Positions 1 to 12,239 of a DNA stretch of 64,000 nt are shown here, in pieces. The notes under the pieces are model-generated. The model did no database searches and was not told the origin of the DNA. It was given only the letters and a program-made list of their open reading frames with translations. Position 1 is the first letter of the stretch. Each line of letters begins with the position of its first letter. The stretch is from Alitta virens (Eukaryota; Annelida; Polychaeta; Phyllodocida; Nereididae). The translations under genes were made by a program, and so were the position numbers. The stretch is from positions 14,016,058 to 14,080,057 of the forward strand of contig OW028575.1 in the NCBI GenBank assembly GCA_932294295.1. The letters are read 5' to 3'.

Positions 1-2280
1 ATAGCAGCTTTTGTTGGTCATAAAATGTACACTGCCAGAGTAACTTCGAGCAAAAGCTAGGTACAACTTTGTATACCAAGAGCAACAAGAGGAAGACTCA
101 TTGCTCATAGTAAAGTGGCTGTATACTTCAAGTCTCTGTCTCATAGAACGACCGAGGCCATAAATAAAGCAGACACTGCAGAGTCTCCATTCTCATTTGG
201 CACTGTCGTTTAAGTCTGTTCTTGCACCAGTTGCAGCAGCGTAAATATTCATCTGTCAGTGCTTTGCAAGAATGGGAAGGAAGACTCTGCACATAAATGA
301 CAATTTTTCTACATGAGGTGCCAGAGCATATTGAGAGGCAGTGGAATTGCAAGTCTCTGTACAAAGAGCCTGTGGTAATTCCATATTAATAAATGCGTAA
401 GACTATGCCTGAGTCTAGGATTCTGCTTGGGTGTAGTAACTATGTGTAGTGAGACATGATGGATGGAAGTATTTGTCTGTGTGTTTCCAATATAAAAGAA
501 CACTGTCAGGCAAAATGTCCGGTAAGGGAATGTAATTACTTTAGTCTGAGAAAAAATGGGTTTACCTAAAACACTAAACTAACAATGCTAATAGGTGTAA
601 TAGCATCACACCACTTAAAATGTTTATTCCTAGAAAATTATTCACAGCAAGTTGGCCATGCAGTTCCAAATAGTTGATACAGCATCTCTGCTCATGCACA
701 CTAGCCATCAGTAACTCGAGGGACAGTCTGGGGGTGGTGCTGCTTACATCTCCCCATCATCAGAGGCAATGTCAATGTGCAGGATTACAGGCAAAATCAA
801 TCAAATGGGTGGCCAACCCCAGCGAATCAGAGAATAACATGAACGCCCTCCGTCTCCTGGGGGCACTGGCCAGAGACAGGGTACAGTAACTGGACACTAC
901 GATGCCCAGCGGTCACTCAGCTTTCTATCGTCTTCATAATAAAACCCATAGCACCCATACAGCACAGCTACAGGCTATTTGCAGTTATCTAAGCACCCGA
1001 TTTTCTTGTTCCAGTTTACAGACGGGGCACTGATTCACTGATTGCTAACTAGGCGCAATGACATTCCTCAATTCCATCAATAAATTAATTATGCGCTGAA
1101 GGTCAAATCTATTAGCTATATGTCTTACAACAACAATATGCATACCAAGAGAGATTCTATTTCACCACAAAATGTTATTAATGCTTGGTGATGGGACATC
1201 TTCCATGACCAACTATTTCTTATTACCATCAGCATTGCAAACATGTCAGCCACATCACATTTCTCAGAGAGCCCTTATACATTGTACTGTGTACAGCAAC
1301 AGCAACGTCGCGAATGTGATTTACAGTAGGCATCAAATTAACGCTGCCAGGTGATAAAATTATTGGCAGAGCTTTCCAGCGCACAGGGACCGTCCAGTGC
1401 AATCAGAGAAATAATCAAGCAGGCAGGATGCAGCAATCTGGATGCTGGCAGCAGTGACGCAGCATGGCTAATTGCCTGACAGATAAGATGCTGCCCTTCA
1501 TCCTAGGTCACCCATCAGTCCCTCAGATACTCTAGAATCTCTATATTACAGCTGGGGAGTGTGATATACTGCAGTGCTGCTTGGCTCTAAGTACACAACG
1601 ATCTCTCTATTACGACTGGGCTTGCTCACAGATCAGAGGTTGTAATGAGTTGGCTTTATTTGTGTTATTTGTAGTGACAGATGTACAAAATGTCTGAAAT
1701 CGTGTGGCCTACACCGATGTCACCTCATTAGAGAGGCGCTCTTTATGTGAGGTTTTAGTATCTCGGTGTACCGGTTGTAACTCTACAAACTGCAAATTAA
1801 AATTTGTGATCTACAATATTTTCTTCATGGTTTATTTCCAGCGCATTATTTATCATGATATATACTTATATCATCCAATGTTCTTATTCGGAATGAAGCG
1901 GCAAGAATGATGACCAAACCCCTACACATTTCAGCATCAAAAGCTGAGTAGCCGTTACATGTCATACGAGGCACAATATCATCCAATATCCACTGGTTGG
2001 GCCCCCCCGTTTGATCCTTGCCTGGATATAGGTCAGCCAGTCAGCTAGTTATTTTGCGATGTTTTGTCACTGCTATTGATCTATCGCTGGCTGTGCCTCT
2101 TTAACACTATGGGGGTTACCACCAATCTGCTACGACACCGTTTCGATGCCACATTTTGCTATGCACTATGCAGCTCTCAGTGGTTCCTTTGATTGTGCAT
2201 AGTGGATGATGAAGTCCAAAATGGGAGGTTTTCGAATCCCACAAAACTATGTTTGACGAAACATCATCCGCTATTGCTCA
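1..2280. other. No gene or clear element seen
   Basis: Intron-like, AT-rich sequence on both strands with short chance ORFs only. A weak ratchet-like junction at about 546 was considered and rejected. Confidence 0.5.
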
Positions 2281-2289
2281 TAATCTCCA

Positions 2290-2304
2290 CTCAACAGAGG
2301 GCGC
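2290..2304 (+). promoter_or_regulatory. CTCF-like motif
   Basis: The stretch ends AACAGAGGGCGCC and matches the bilaterian CTCF core CCASYAGRKGGCRSY at about 13 of 15 positions by eye. It is on the plus strand, the same orientation as the motifs near 6095 and 63394. A binding site is inferred, not shown. Confidence 0.3.
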
Positions 2305-3880
2305 CAGCATACGTTGTACAAGATATACTGCAGTCTTCCAACATACTCAGAAGCTGTCCAATATACTCTGCTGCTGTGCAACATACATAAAGGATGACAA
2401 TGAAGCATTCAGATTGGCTCAAGGCAGCCGAATGGAGAATGTAGAGTAATGGTCACCTTCCAATGGAATATATTACATTCTTACTAACAATAATTTAAAA
2501 TTCAATGACACAGAAAACTAAAAATCCAGGCTCAAATGACATATCCATGGAAACTGCAGACGCTAATGACATCCCCATGGCAACGCCAACAAAGCATGCA
2601 ACGGCTAAATTTAAACCTTGCGTTTCTGGACGTAATCTTAATTAACAATTACACGTCATTTCTGCAATTAGATTGAGAATCCAAGGGTAAAAACTGACAA
2701 ACCAGGGTGCCAGGTTTCTGAGAAAATAAGCCCTGCGGACGTCGAAAGACAGAATCCCATGGAAATCATTTGTCACCAATTCCTCCTCTATGGGCTTGTT
2801 GCGGTGACAGTTTCAAGTTATTGTCAGAGTTCTGTTTGAACATATGATACTTTAGAACAGCATCAATGCATTCATAAACTAAACGTCCTTCCCTATTGTG
2901 CTATTTGCTATATGATCTCTTTCTTACTTTCTAATTTGGGGCCAGCAACTATCATCCTCATGCATATAAAACACAAGAGGCACAATGGGCTTGGTGTGTA
3001 TTGCTCATTAAGAATTTGAGACCAGTGAAGAAAAACATTGTACGTTTAAAAAAAAACCCTTGATGAATACTGGCTTTTATCCCACGGGTGAGGTCTTTTA
3101 TTTGCCTCAGCATTAGACCTCTGGCACAAGAATAGAACGGTTAACACCAGTGTCTTGTTCAATGGTCGATGCACCACACTTAGACATAGCTGCAGTAAGA
3201 ATAACCCTGCAGTCTTACTTCGAGTTTATGTGGGCCCTTTGCTTGCAGAATACTATTCTAGAGGCTTATCGAATAGGGCGTCCTGTGGGACTGCCATGCT
3301 TCTGATGCAAGTGATACAGGAAGGACGGTGCTAGCCTGATATGGAGCACCATTGAGCTGACACAGCAAACAGCCAGGGGAAGAGAAATATCAACTTCAAT
3401 ACAGCAACATGGACACAGGCGCCTCCCAGGCCAACGAATTAATTATGAATACCTTCCTCTTCGCTCCAAGCCACTTAATTTGATCATGCAGACATATGAG
3501 AAATGCCTAGAATCATAAACCCAGTCTCAGCCATAAAAAAAGAGCACGCAGTGCACTTTTTGGAGACCATGAGGTCAGAATATCTCGCTAGTCCAATAAC
3601 ATATTCAAGTCACATTTCATTCAGTAGACATGTCAGTGTCTTAAATGAATTAATTATGGTACGATTGCATGACAGGCATGGAAGTGTACGAAAAAAAAAA
3701 TCATTAGTTCTCACACCTTTTTTGGCATCTAAGACAAAAATCTTTCCAAACTTTTATTGCAAGCCATGCTCGTTAATATTCTATATTATACAGATAAATA
3801 ATTAATCTAAAGGCACAATAAGCTCCATGATGACTTTGATTAAAGAGAATAACAGTAATCCACCCATAAAGACATACTGT

Positions 3881-3911
3881 GTTAGTTACCCAACTGTTAG
3901 TTACCCAACTG
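3881..3911. repeat. Tandem repeat, 15 bp x 2
   Basis: Two exact copies of GTTAGTTACCCAACT stand in tandem, followed by a further G. A recent small duplication with no visible function. Confidence 0.9.
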
Positions 3912-6040
3912 AAACATAATACATGCATCTGAAAGAAACCACTTGATGCAATAACGCATAAAGCAATTATCTGCCAGATTTCGATAAATTCCTTTTCAAA
4001 TACTATAACATCATGCACAAAAATGAGTTGGCTACTTGTGAATAACTACTAGTGGTAGTGATATATTATTTCGTACTGTTTTGACATCTATTTTATAAGT
4101 CTGGAATAAGTTAAAAATCGGACGTTTCGCCCATACGTAGTCATTCTCATCTCGTTAACTTTTTCTGTTACTTCAAAGCTTTCATGTACAGTGTAATTGT
4201 CACAACTTATTATTCTCATCACTCTTTAACCTTCTATCATTTGTGCGTACGTTACAACTATTTTCCTGTAATAATGTTGATTGTATGACCATCAACCAAG
4301 AAGACACGATGATACTTTCCTTTCAGCCAAGCAGAATTTCCCTCCACAACACTTATAACAGCTACAATTTTCAGAGTATCTCTTGTTACCTTCTGCTACA
4401 ATGTAGAAAAATTGCAAACAAGTAAGTGAGAGGTTAGTCTCTGAACCGTCAAACTTTGCTCTCTTTGCAACATGCTACATATGTATTATCTAAAATGATA
4501 TTTCCTGAGTCTTGAAGGGTCTAAGAACTTCAATCAAATCTCATCTCATAAAAGACCAAGGAAATACAATATAACTTACGTTGCAAAAAAGTAATGTAAA
4601 CACGTTTGATGAACTTTTGGCGTCAAAAAAACTAAACTATGTATTTATGATATCATTTATGTCAGAGGTGAAGAGAATTCAAACGTCTACAAACGATAAT
4701 GCCAGCAAAACATTTTACTCCTGGTGTACAATACGTGTACTTAGTTCAATGTGGAAACCATAGAAGCTTCCACCTAAGTGACAAAATGTGTTTAGAGGAC
4801 AACCAAGGTCTCTCCGAATGCAATTCCGCCTACAGGATTAAATCATAGGAAGAGACTGTTTGTTTTTCACACAATATTCTCCAGCAGCCCATCCCTTCAT
4901 TGCAGCTTCATAATCTCTCAATCTGCATTCATCCAACATATACGAAATGGCGTTATGACAACCCCAAGGCATGGTACAGCATAAGAAAACATATGAGCAT
5001 AACCCTGCCTCGCACGCATATATTTAAGCCGTCATCTTAATTAAATTTCCCGTAGATTTATCGTTGAACACAGGGCACTTGGGCTAATATCACTTCAAAT
5101 AAGTCTCCAATGATAATGAATGTCACTGCCGCAGCTCTATGGTTGCCAAACCTGAAGTAATGCATGAAATCAGATAATTTGGCTGCACACAATTCTCAAG
5201 ATGAATATCTCTGGCACTGATCCAATAACAACAGATATATGAGATGTAATGAGTGCCACGCTCAACACTGTCATTCCTCATTGTCGCTCACCGCAGCCCT
5301 ATACTGCTGGGCCTTATTTAAGCTCCCTGTTTAATGCCTTTGATGAGAGGAATATAGGCCCTAAATCAGCACACCCTCTGTATTCCAAACCCTGTGTATA
5401 TCTGTATGCCAAGCACTGCAAACACAGCCTACACCATGCATTTTCACTGATAACAGTGCATCATCACTCTGGGGAGAACAACATGTTCATCGTGGTAACT
5501 TACAGGTATCAGTTATCTATACACGTAAATATGCAACAAAGTCTACTAGGTCTCGTTGGTTAGCACTAATTTAATACCAAAGGGTATATCAAAATCATAC
5601 GTGGGAATTCAAAGTCACATTTTGCACGTATATTTCAAATAATGGTTTACTAAAACCGTATAACGTATTCCTTTTCATAAACCAAACACATAGCATTTTA
5701 TTACACTGTGGTATTAACCGAAGGTGGTTCGGGTCGTCACTGCTAATTAAAAATTATCTTAACATATCCTAAACTATACAAGAAAATATGATTCTGCTGT
5801 CATACTGCTATATATTTACTAAAAATATACATGTATCTTGCTACAACGTTTCATTCGAAATTGCAATTTTCTGATATTCATGTTAGCTATATTCATGCAC
5901 ACCTGTTCATTTCCAAGGAATAAGTTAAAAACAAGCCAGCTAGAGTGCATAAAGCACAAACGCTTTCGGCTGGCAAAAGCCATCCAAGTTAATGTTCATC
6001 ATTCCTCTTCGTATGTGTCAAGCTCAGATCCTCTTTTGCT
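3912..6040. other. No gene or clear element seen
   Basis: AT-rich unique-looking sequence with short overlapping chance ORFs on both strands. Isolated donor-like GTAAGT matches on the minus strand (near 4574 and 5504) have no acceptor or coding frame to pair with. Confidence 0.5.
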
Positions 6041-6047
6041 GTCATTG

Positions 6048-6130
6048 TCATGGTAACACAATCACCCCACACACAATCGTTCCACCCAGAGGGCGCCTCC
6101 TCTGCTGTCCTTTGTGTCACGTGACCTTGG
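6048..6130 (+). promoter_or_regulatory. Candidate regulatory cluster: X-box half, CTCF-like, palindromic E-box
   Basis: Within about 80 bp stand an RFX-type half site (ATGGTAAC), a CTCF-like core (CCCAGAGGGCGCC, about 6088-6100), and a perfect palindromic E-box GTCACGTGAC, the form bound by USF and MiT/TFE factors. The E-box overlaps TGACCTTGG, close to an estrogen-related-receptor half site. The surroundings are AT-rich, so the cluster stands out. Function is inferred from motif content only. Confidence 0.35.
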
Positions 6131-7169
6131 AATCTTTTGTAAAAGGAAGAACAATTGCTCAGCACGAGTTTGTGGCAGCATGACATATCCTGGTGTTTAT
6201 CTGTTCTGCTGTAAGATGCTTTCTTCTTATCATTGTTCAAGAGACTTAAAGACAGCAAGGTCTGTAAATTGAAACTTTACATTATAATAATCAAACCTTC
6301 CAGGGGGTAAGGATAACATGATCTTATTCCTTTACTCATGATCAGCAGGATCTTACGTTCTACACAATATGATATTTTTATCTATTATTTTTATAAGCAG
6401 GGTCCTGTATTTTTTTTTTTTTTTCAGACCTCCGTCTGAGATAATCTAGAAGCTAGAGGATGGTATCAACTCTTATTTCTTCAGAATTCAACACAGTTCT
6501 CTTTCATCTCAAAAATAGATTCATAATATCACGATACTGTCAATATAAATATCTTACTTCAGTATTCTCTGGGTTTAAAAGGGTTCCCTTTGAGTTTTTG
6601 AGCAACCACGTGGACGTGATATAAATGAATGTCAACTTCAATCAGTTACCTAAAGAATCCGCAGCATTGCATGTCTTCTGGGCTATTTAACACATTTTAA
6701 AACTTAAATGTACTTTTGCAATGTAAAGGAAGTTTCTGAAATGAAATTCTCAATTTCAAATTGAACAGAATAGAACATATAAGTTAGATTAAACACTGTA
6801 TTTACCACGTATTGTGTCTAATTACCTCTACAACAATGATACTTAGCTCACCAAGCTCAGCCAAGTTTATAATGGGTCAATAGAATAGCACAGCAGCCAC
6901 TGTAGCAAGACAAATGCATCAGAATGCATCTCAAAAGAGGCCTTACTACCCAGGTTTGGGAGCAAACTGAATCAGCATGGAGCAAGAGCCGTCTTGATTC
7001 TATCAATGCAGATTATTCGCCCCACTCGGAGAGAAGGATCTGCAGCAGAAATTAGCGAATTCCCACAGAGCGATTTCAGAGAGCCCAGGAGAGGCTACAG
7101 AAGCTGGAGCCTCTGGATCCATAGCACACCAGCTATCACGTTCCTCTCATAGATGTCCTGAGTTTGCTT

Positions 7170-7179
7170 GTGACGTCAC
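7170..7179. promoter_or_regulatory. Full CRE palindrome
   Basis: GTGACGTCAC, a perfect 10-bp palindrome containing the complete CREB/ATF site TGACGTCA. A candidate binding site only. Confidence 0.35.
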
Positions 7180-8225
7180 GGGATGATTCCATATAGAAGC
7201 AAAAGCTTCTCACTCTCTACAGAATATACCCAAACTTCTTCAGAAATTATCTACAGGCAGACTTAAAAATTCCCTTTCCATTAAACTACATGGAGACATT
7301 TTATGTGAAAACACAAAACGAGACAAATTCTCATTTGATCCATATGGTGTTACTTATTGAAACGCTAAATGCCCACCTTTCAATAATAATTCCACGCCAG
7401 ACAACCATCTACAAAAAGGTTTAGATCAATAGTTCCATAACCACACCTTGATTGATTTAAAGTGATTTTTCAAAGATTTTATCCTCACTCCAATTTGAAG
7501 TCACCTAAATCTTCACTCAGATCAGACCGTGTGAAAAAATAAACCAATAGTTGGCAATGAAAGTCAACTGATCAATATCAGACAGCCTTCTTTTTCCAGC
7601 CCACCAGAGGCAAGGAATGAACCGCAGTCACACAATGTTTAAGCCCCCAAGGTTATCCTCCAGCCCCCTAGACAGGAACAAGATATTCTGAAGAAAAAGA
7701 GCAAGGAATTCTACACTAATTGAGTCCCACGAAAAAAAAAATCGATGCCATACATAGTCTTCTTCAATTTTGGAAGATAGATGTGAGTAATGATGGACAT
7801 GGTGGGATGGTGGGCTTAAAATTTGCAGAATATTTTAGAGGACACCTGAGTTTATTCTAAAAATAAGCACCCAGAGCGCATTCAGTGGAAAACCGAAGAT
7901 TTAGGCAAATAGCTACAGGATTGGCATAAACTTCCAATATTGAAAATATTAAACTATTTCTTGAGCAATCAACCCATGACATCGAAAGGCATGGCCCTAC
8001 TTGGCAGAATGTCTAAGCAATGATGCTGAAGAAATGTTACTTTGAAGGCCAGATTCTCAGAAAGCTGTGAAAAGAAGTCCCCTTTCATGTTGACACCAAC
8101 TCATATTCGCATTATCCAGCCAACTGATTGGAAAATCAGCTAAAAAAAAGTATGCCACACAGGTTGAATACAATGCAATGCCTACTGTCGCTCCGTTATA
8201 CATTGTATGACAATGGCAACCTATA

Positions 8226-8330
8226 GAATAGAATAGAATAGAATAGAATAGAATAGAATAGAATAACTTTATCGTAACCTGTAAGGGTAATTTGTTGCTT
8301 GCACCAATAGAAACAAATAGTAGGAGGGTC
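8226..8330 (-). mobile_element. CR1/L2-like retrotransposon 3' end with (TATTC)n tail
   Basis: Eight exact units of GAATA (8226-8265) continue into sequence whose minus strand reads TTACAGGTTACGATAAAGTT and then the (TATTC)n tail. An AATAAAGTT-like segment followed by a short 3' microsatellite is typical of CR1/L2-clade non-LTR retrotransposons, which end in short tandem repeats rather than poly(A). No reverse-transcriptase coding sequence is visible, so this would be a 5'-truncated copy. Confidence 0.45.
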
Positions 8331-8806
8331 AATTTTTATTAAACGACTTTTAAAAATAACTGCAGTGTTGGGGTTTCATCTTACAGTGCGTAACGTTTTC
8401 CACCAGTCATAGCCATACTTAGTAACCATTGGCGGGGAACATCCATCAATGGACGGTCAAATCTGCTCAGCAGTTTCTCTTTATCTTTGAATAGAAGATG
8501 GATTGGGAATCATAGCAAGAAAAAAGATAATCGTTAGAATTTATGCCATGCACCAGACACCACCTAAAAGGACTGTAATCCTGTACACAGTTTAACAAGT
8601 CGACACACGTTCTCCAGTAATAAGTCAGAATAACAACAGGTTTATCCAGCTCATAGCTGGACTGCAAACAACCCTGTATTATGTCTTGGGCAGCCAGCAA
8701 GTCTGGAGAGCAAACATATTCTATGTCCAATGCAAAGTCACATACAGCCACCAATATCAGCACACAGTCCACAGGTCCAGCAATAAAGCCTGCTAGCCTG
8801 TCAATA

Positions 8807-8827
8807 CTGCTGCTGCTGCTGCTGCTG
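8807..8827. repeat. (CTG)7 microsatellite
   Basis: Seven exact CTG units on the plus strand, in unique intron-like sequence. Confidence 0.95.
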
Positions 8828-8928
8828 AAGCTGGAAAACAGGAAGATGCTGATATCTCTATCTGCTTTGCCCCAGACCAATAGACATGTTGGTTTGTTTA
8901 GTTGGTAGCTGCTGGTTTCTTGTTTGGT

Positions 8929-9010
8929 TGTGGCAGAGTGGTTCAGACATCAATGTCATGACTTGATGCTAAGCACAGTATACGTTTGGTCTGTTTCAAG
9001 AGGGGTACCT
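8929..9010 (+). mobile_element. tRNA-derived SINE relic
   Basis: TGGCAGAGTGGTTCAGAC looks like the A box and D-arm of a Leu/Ser-type tRNA. A decayed B-box-like GTTTCAAGAGG follows about 45 bp later. The sequence cannot fold as a functional tRNA, so a SINE head or tRNA pseudogene is the best reading. Confidence 0.4.
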
Positions 9011-9089
9011 ATTGCTTTATGTAATCATGTCAAATCCCTGTTCTTACCACAAGTAATCCCAAGGATTAACCCACGTTATTTGCTAGTCT

Positions 9090-9160
9090 GATTTGAAATT
9101 TGAACCCACAGCCCCACTACAGAAGAAGCCCACCACGCTAACTACTAGGCTAACCAACTC
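9090..9160 (-). mobile_element. tRNA-derived SINE relic
   Basis: Minus strand: an A-box-like TTAGCCTAGTAGTTAGCG followed about 30 bp on by a B-box-like GGTTCAAATTT. This is the layout of a tRNA-derived SINE head. It lies tail to tail with the plus-strand relic at 8929, so the two may be parts of one rearranged insertion. Confidence 0.5.
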
Positions 9161-9485
9161 CAGTTCATTCCAGAGATTTTTGTTCAACAGTACAGAGTTT
9201 TCAAAATATCAATCTCCACCAATGAAGTTCATACAACATTAAACATTTCAAGTGCATGAGTAACAAAGCATAAACTTGGCATCGACTACCAGGAAAACTG
9301 AAGTAAATGATGCTCTGGAATCGGTTTTCCTTCCCTACACGAATCTTTGTGTCAATTTCAAATGCACACTTTTGGACCTATTATATCCAAACTACCTGCC
9401 TATTTTTTTTTAGGTTAACTTTCTTGAATATTGATTAATAATTGTGGTGGAAAGGCTTTTGTTCGTGTCCCTAGCTTTGAAATCT

Positions 9486-9497
9486 GGGGGGGGGGGG
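9486..9497. repeat. G12 homopolymer
   Basis: Twelve G on the plus strand. It is the only one of the six long G/C homopolymers here with G on the plus strand. Confidence 0.95.
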
Positions 9498-10499
9498 CAC
9501 CTTAACAGTGACACATCGGGTCATATTGTATTCAGTATGAATATATTACTTGAATATAAGTAAGTCATGATAATGTAGTTGATATATCTCTGAAATAAAT
9601 GATTCTTATTTCTAAGTTCTATGAATGAAACAAAGTTTCATCCACATCAGTGTCATCCCTAAAATCAGGGTGAAGACAACTAAATACATATTGTATCAAT
9701 ATCACATTAATGTCATCGCTACAAAGGCAGCTTATCCAATGACACGCTCAAATCTAATAATATATAACGACAGGTATATCATAAATGGCTACACGGATGA
9801 TGTACATCCACTACATTCTTTATATATCTGTATCTGTGTAAGTGGGGCCGGTTCTATCAGTAAATCCCATTAGTGCAGGAGAGTGCAGCATCTGAGTGGT
9901 GCAGCATAAAACAATAATGAGATATTTCTGCAGTAATCCAACAGCATACAGCGGCATACTGCAGGTGCCTGGGGATGGGATAAAGCGTGCGCCAATGTTT
10001 ATCGACACAATTTCTGCCTTAGTTGGTGTCAATGCCATAGATGATGCCATAGACATTTGCAGAGCTGGCTGACGGCAGTGCTGATCATTCCGCCATGTTT
10101 ATGACTCCATTGTCAATACGGGTGAGAAAAATTGGGCACTTATGCCTCGACTTTCTCCCCACCTGTAATACCCCAATTACTTTGATGGCTTCAACCCCTT
10201 GAAGTGGAACTGCCCTAAAGCTTACATCACAAATGGAGCTGCCAATTATAGCAAACCCATTAAATGAAAACATGATTGAAATTGGATGAACTTTGAACCG
10301 ACTAAAAATATCCTAGGAGTGTGAGTAACTCATGTTTTGTATGAACTTGTTTATTTGTCGAGTGACACAGCAGATATATACAGTGGATTCTCACTTTCAG
10401 ACCATCAAATATAGGACACTTTCACAATCAAGACCTACTCATTTTGGACCACACTTTGTGTTGTCATTGACGGCGAAAATCTTTTAGATTGTTATATTT

Positions 10500-10545
10500 C
10501 ACCACCGATTTCCAATAAAATTTTATCTTGTCTTATCTTATATCA
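10500..10545 (+). mobile_element. CR1/L2-like 3' tail, decayed
   Basis: CCAATAAAATTTTATC is followed by irregular TCTTA units, resembling the 3' end of a non-LTR retrotransposon with a short-repeat tail. A similar segment, GAATAAAGTATATCTTATC, lies at about 11207-11226. Both are short and lack coding sequence. Confidence 0.3.
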
Positions 10546-11929
10546 CGTTTTACCTTGCTATCAAGACCACCTCACCATTAAGATCAGAAAAGTGTTCACT
10601 AAGAGTGATCTTAATACTGAGTTTTTACTGTACGTTACACGAAAAACTCCCATTTATTCAAGCGGTCATCCTGAAAATTACTCATAATTTCCATTTAGAA
10701 GCAACATCACTGACCACAACGGATATGACTTCAAATGAGTGTGTTTCACTTTAGTTACATGACCATACAATAGACGGTTTGAATGAAACAGCCAGAGGGC
10801 ATAACAGCACCGCATGATAGTAGACCACTTCGCCAAGCCAATATATGTAATGATGTTTGCCCGTGAGCAATCTCAATTTGCTAACACATTACCAAAACCA
10901 TGTAAACTTCAAAATATGCAACTCAGCATCTGACTTCAACATTTTCCTGGGATGGCATAACAACAAATACCAGCTTAAGGTAAATAATGTGTATTTTGTC
11001 CTGAAAATGAAGTAAATACCAAAATACCAAATCGATTTTCGCATCCATAGCTTGGATTTTTCTTCAATTCAATGTATTCTTGCATTTAAGAACTAGTATA
11101 TTTGGCAACAGTTTTGTACCATTAAGTGGTTCCATGAATAAATGTAGATAACGTTTGTCATCTTTTGAGCGATGCTGTTGTACCACTATAAATTTCCATG
11201 TGGATCGAATAAAGTATATCTTATCTGAATCCAATAAAATGTTATCAAACTTTACCGAGCAAATTCTTAGGTTAAACTTCGTGGATAAATAATCGCGAGT
11301 ACTTCCCCCACCCCCAACGGGGCGTTCACCATGTATTGTCTTGGGTTATTTTTCTTGGATGGAGTATCCTTAAGCACTAAGTCAAAACTTACCAGACTCA
11401 AAAATCCTACTCATTATTCCCTGGAGCCAAGGCTTTGCCTGTACAGCAGCTTAGTCAACCAGACAAAGTCCAGGCTCTTACCCAAAGGAAGGAGAGGCAC
11501 CAATAGCTAGGATTAGGCATACACTCAAGAGGCACTTCACTCAAGTTCACTGGCTTCAGTACCCACACAAGATCCTCTCTAAATTATTGCCCAAATGTTT
11601 GCATTAATCATACCAGGTGACAAGAGGGTATTTTGGTGTGAATTTGAATCCAAACATTCAATGGGCAGGACTTTTCAATCAGCACCTGTATTGCCCTAGC
11701 TCAAGTTGGGGTAGAGTTTGCCCCAGGTTTACCCTTAGGAAACAATGGCCATTAAGGTGTAAGACGTCAAGCAGGGCGAAATGGCCCATTTAGGGAACAG
11801 AATACGTTTATTTAGAATTTTGTGAAATAGTAAAATAAATACGACGAAATACACCAAAACTATTCATAGAGAGCATATATTATTTCTTTGTGCTGCACTA
11901 AAAAAAGCCTTAAGGTAATTCGTGTTTTG

Positions 11930-12235
11930 GTGTATCATTATAGCGGACATTATACTTCATATAAAAATATAATTCGGAAGAACATTTTTTCAGAGTAGCA
12001 TAAAAGACATTATATTCTATATGCAAATATAAAATGTTATCCGTATAGCATCTAAGCTGGCATTTTCTTTTTTTAATATACTTCATTTTCATATGTTCAT
12101 GTTATTATAGCTGGCGTGACATTACATAATATTATGAAAATACAATTGCAAAAATACATTTCATTTCCGTATATCATTATAGCTGACATTATATTTCATG
12201 AAAAACCCAATTTAAAAAAATATATATATACTTTT
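11930..12235. repeat. Degenerate AT-rich minisatellite, about 5 units
   Basis: A motif of the form TAT(C)ATTATAGC...GACATTATATTTCATAT recurs, with substitutions and indels, at about 11935, 11993, 12045, 12100 and 12170, which gives units of roughly 50-70 bp. Each unit carries an AAATATAA or AAAATACA stretch after it. The array ends in a short TA run. No gene is visible within it. Confidence 0.6.
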
Positions 12236-12239
12236 ATCT

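Noticed and set aside
541..565. Ratchet-like junction on the minus strand (TTTTAG next to GTAAAC)
   Set aside because: The donor half is poor, the acceptor uses TAG, and the tract has several purines.
6410..6460. Long T run followed by CAG, an acceptor-like site on the plus strand
   Set aside because: No open frame or donor follows and there is no other sign of a plus-strand gene. A simple poly-T tract explains it.
8467..8908. Overlapping ORFs on both strands with poly-Leu or poly-Ser runs
   Set aside because: The runs come from the (CTG)7 microsatellite. No domain, splice context or promoter supports coding.
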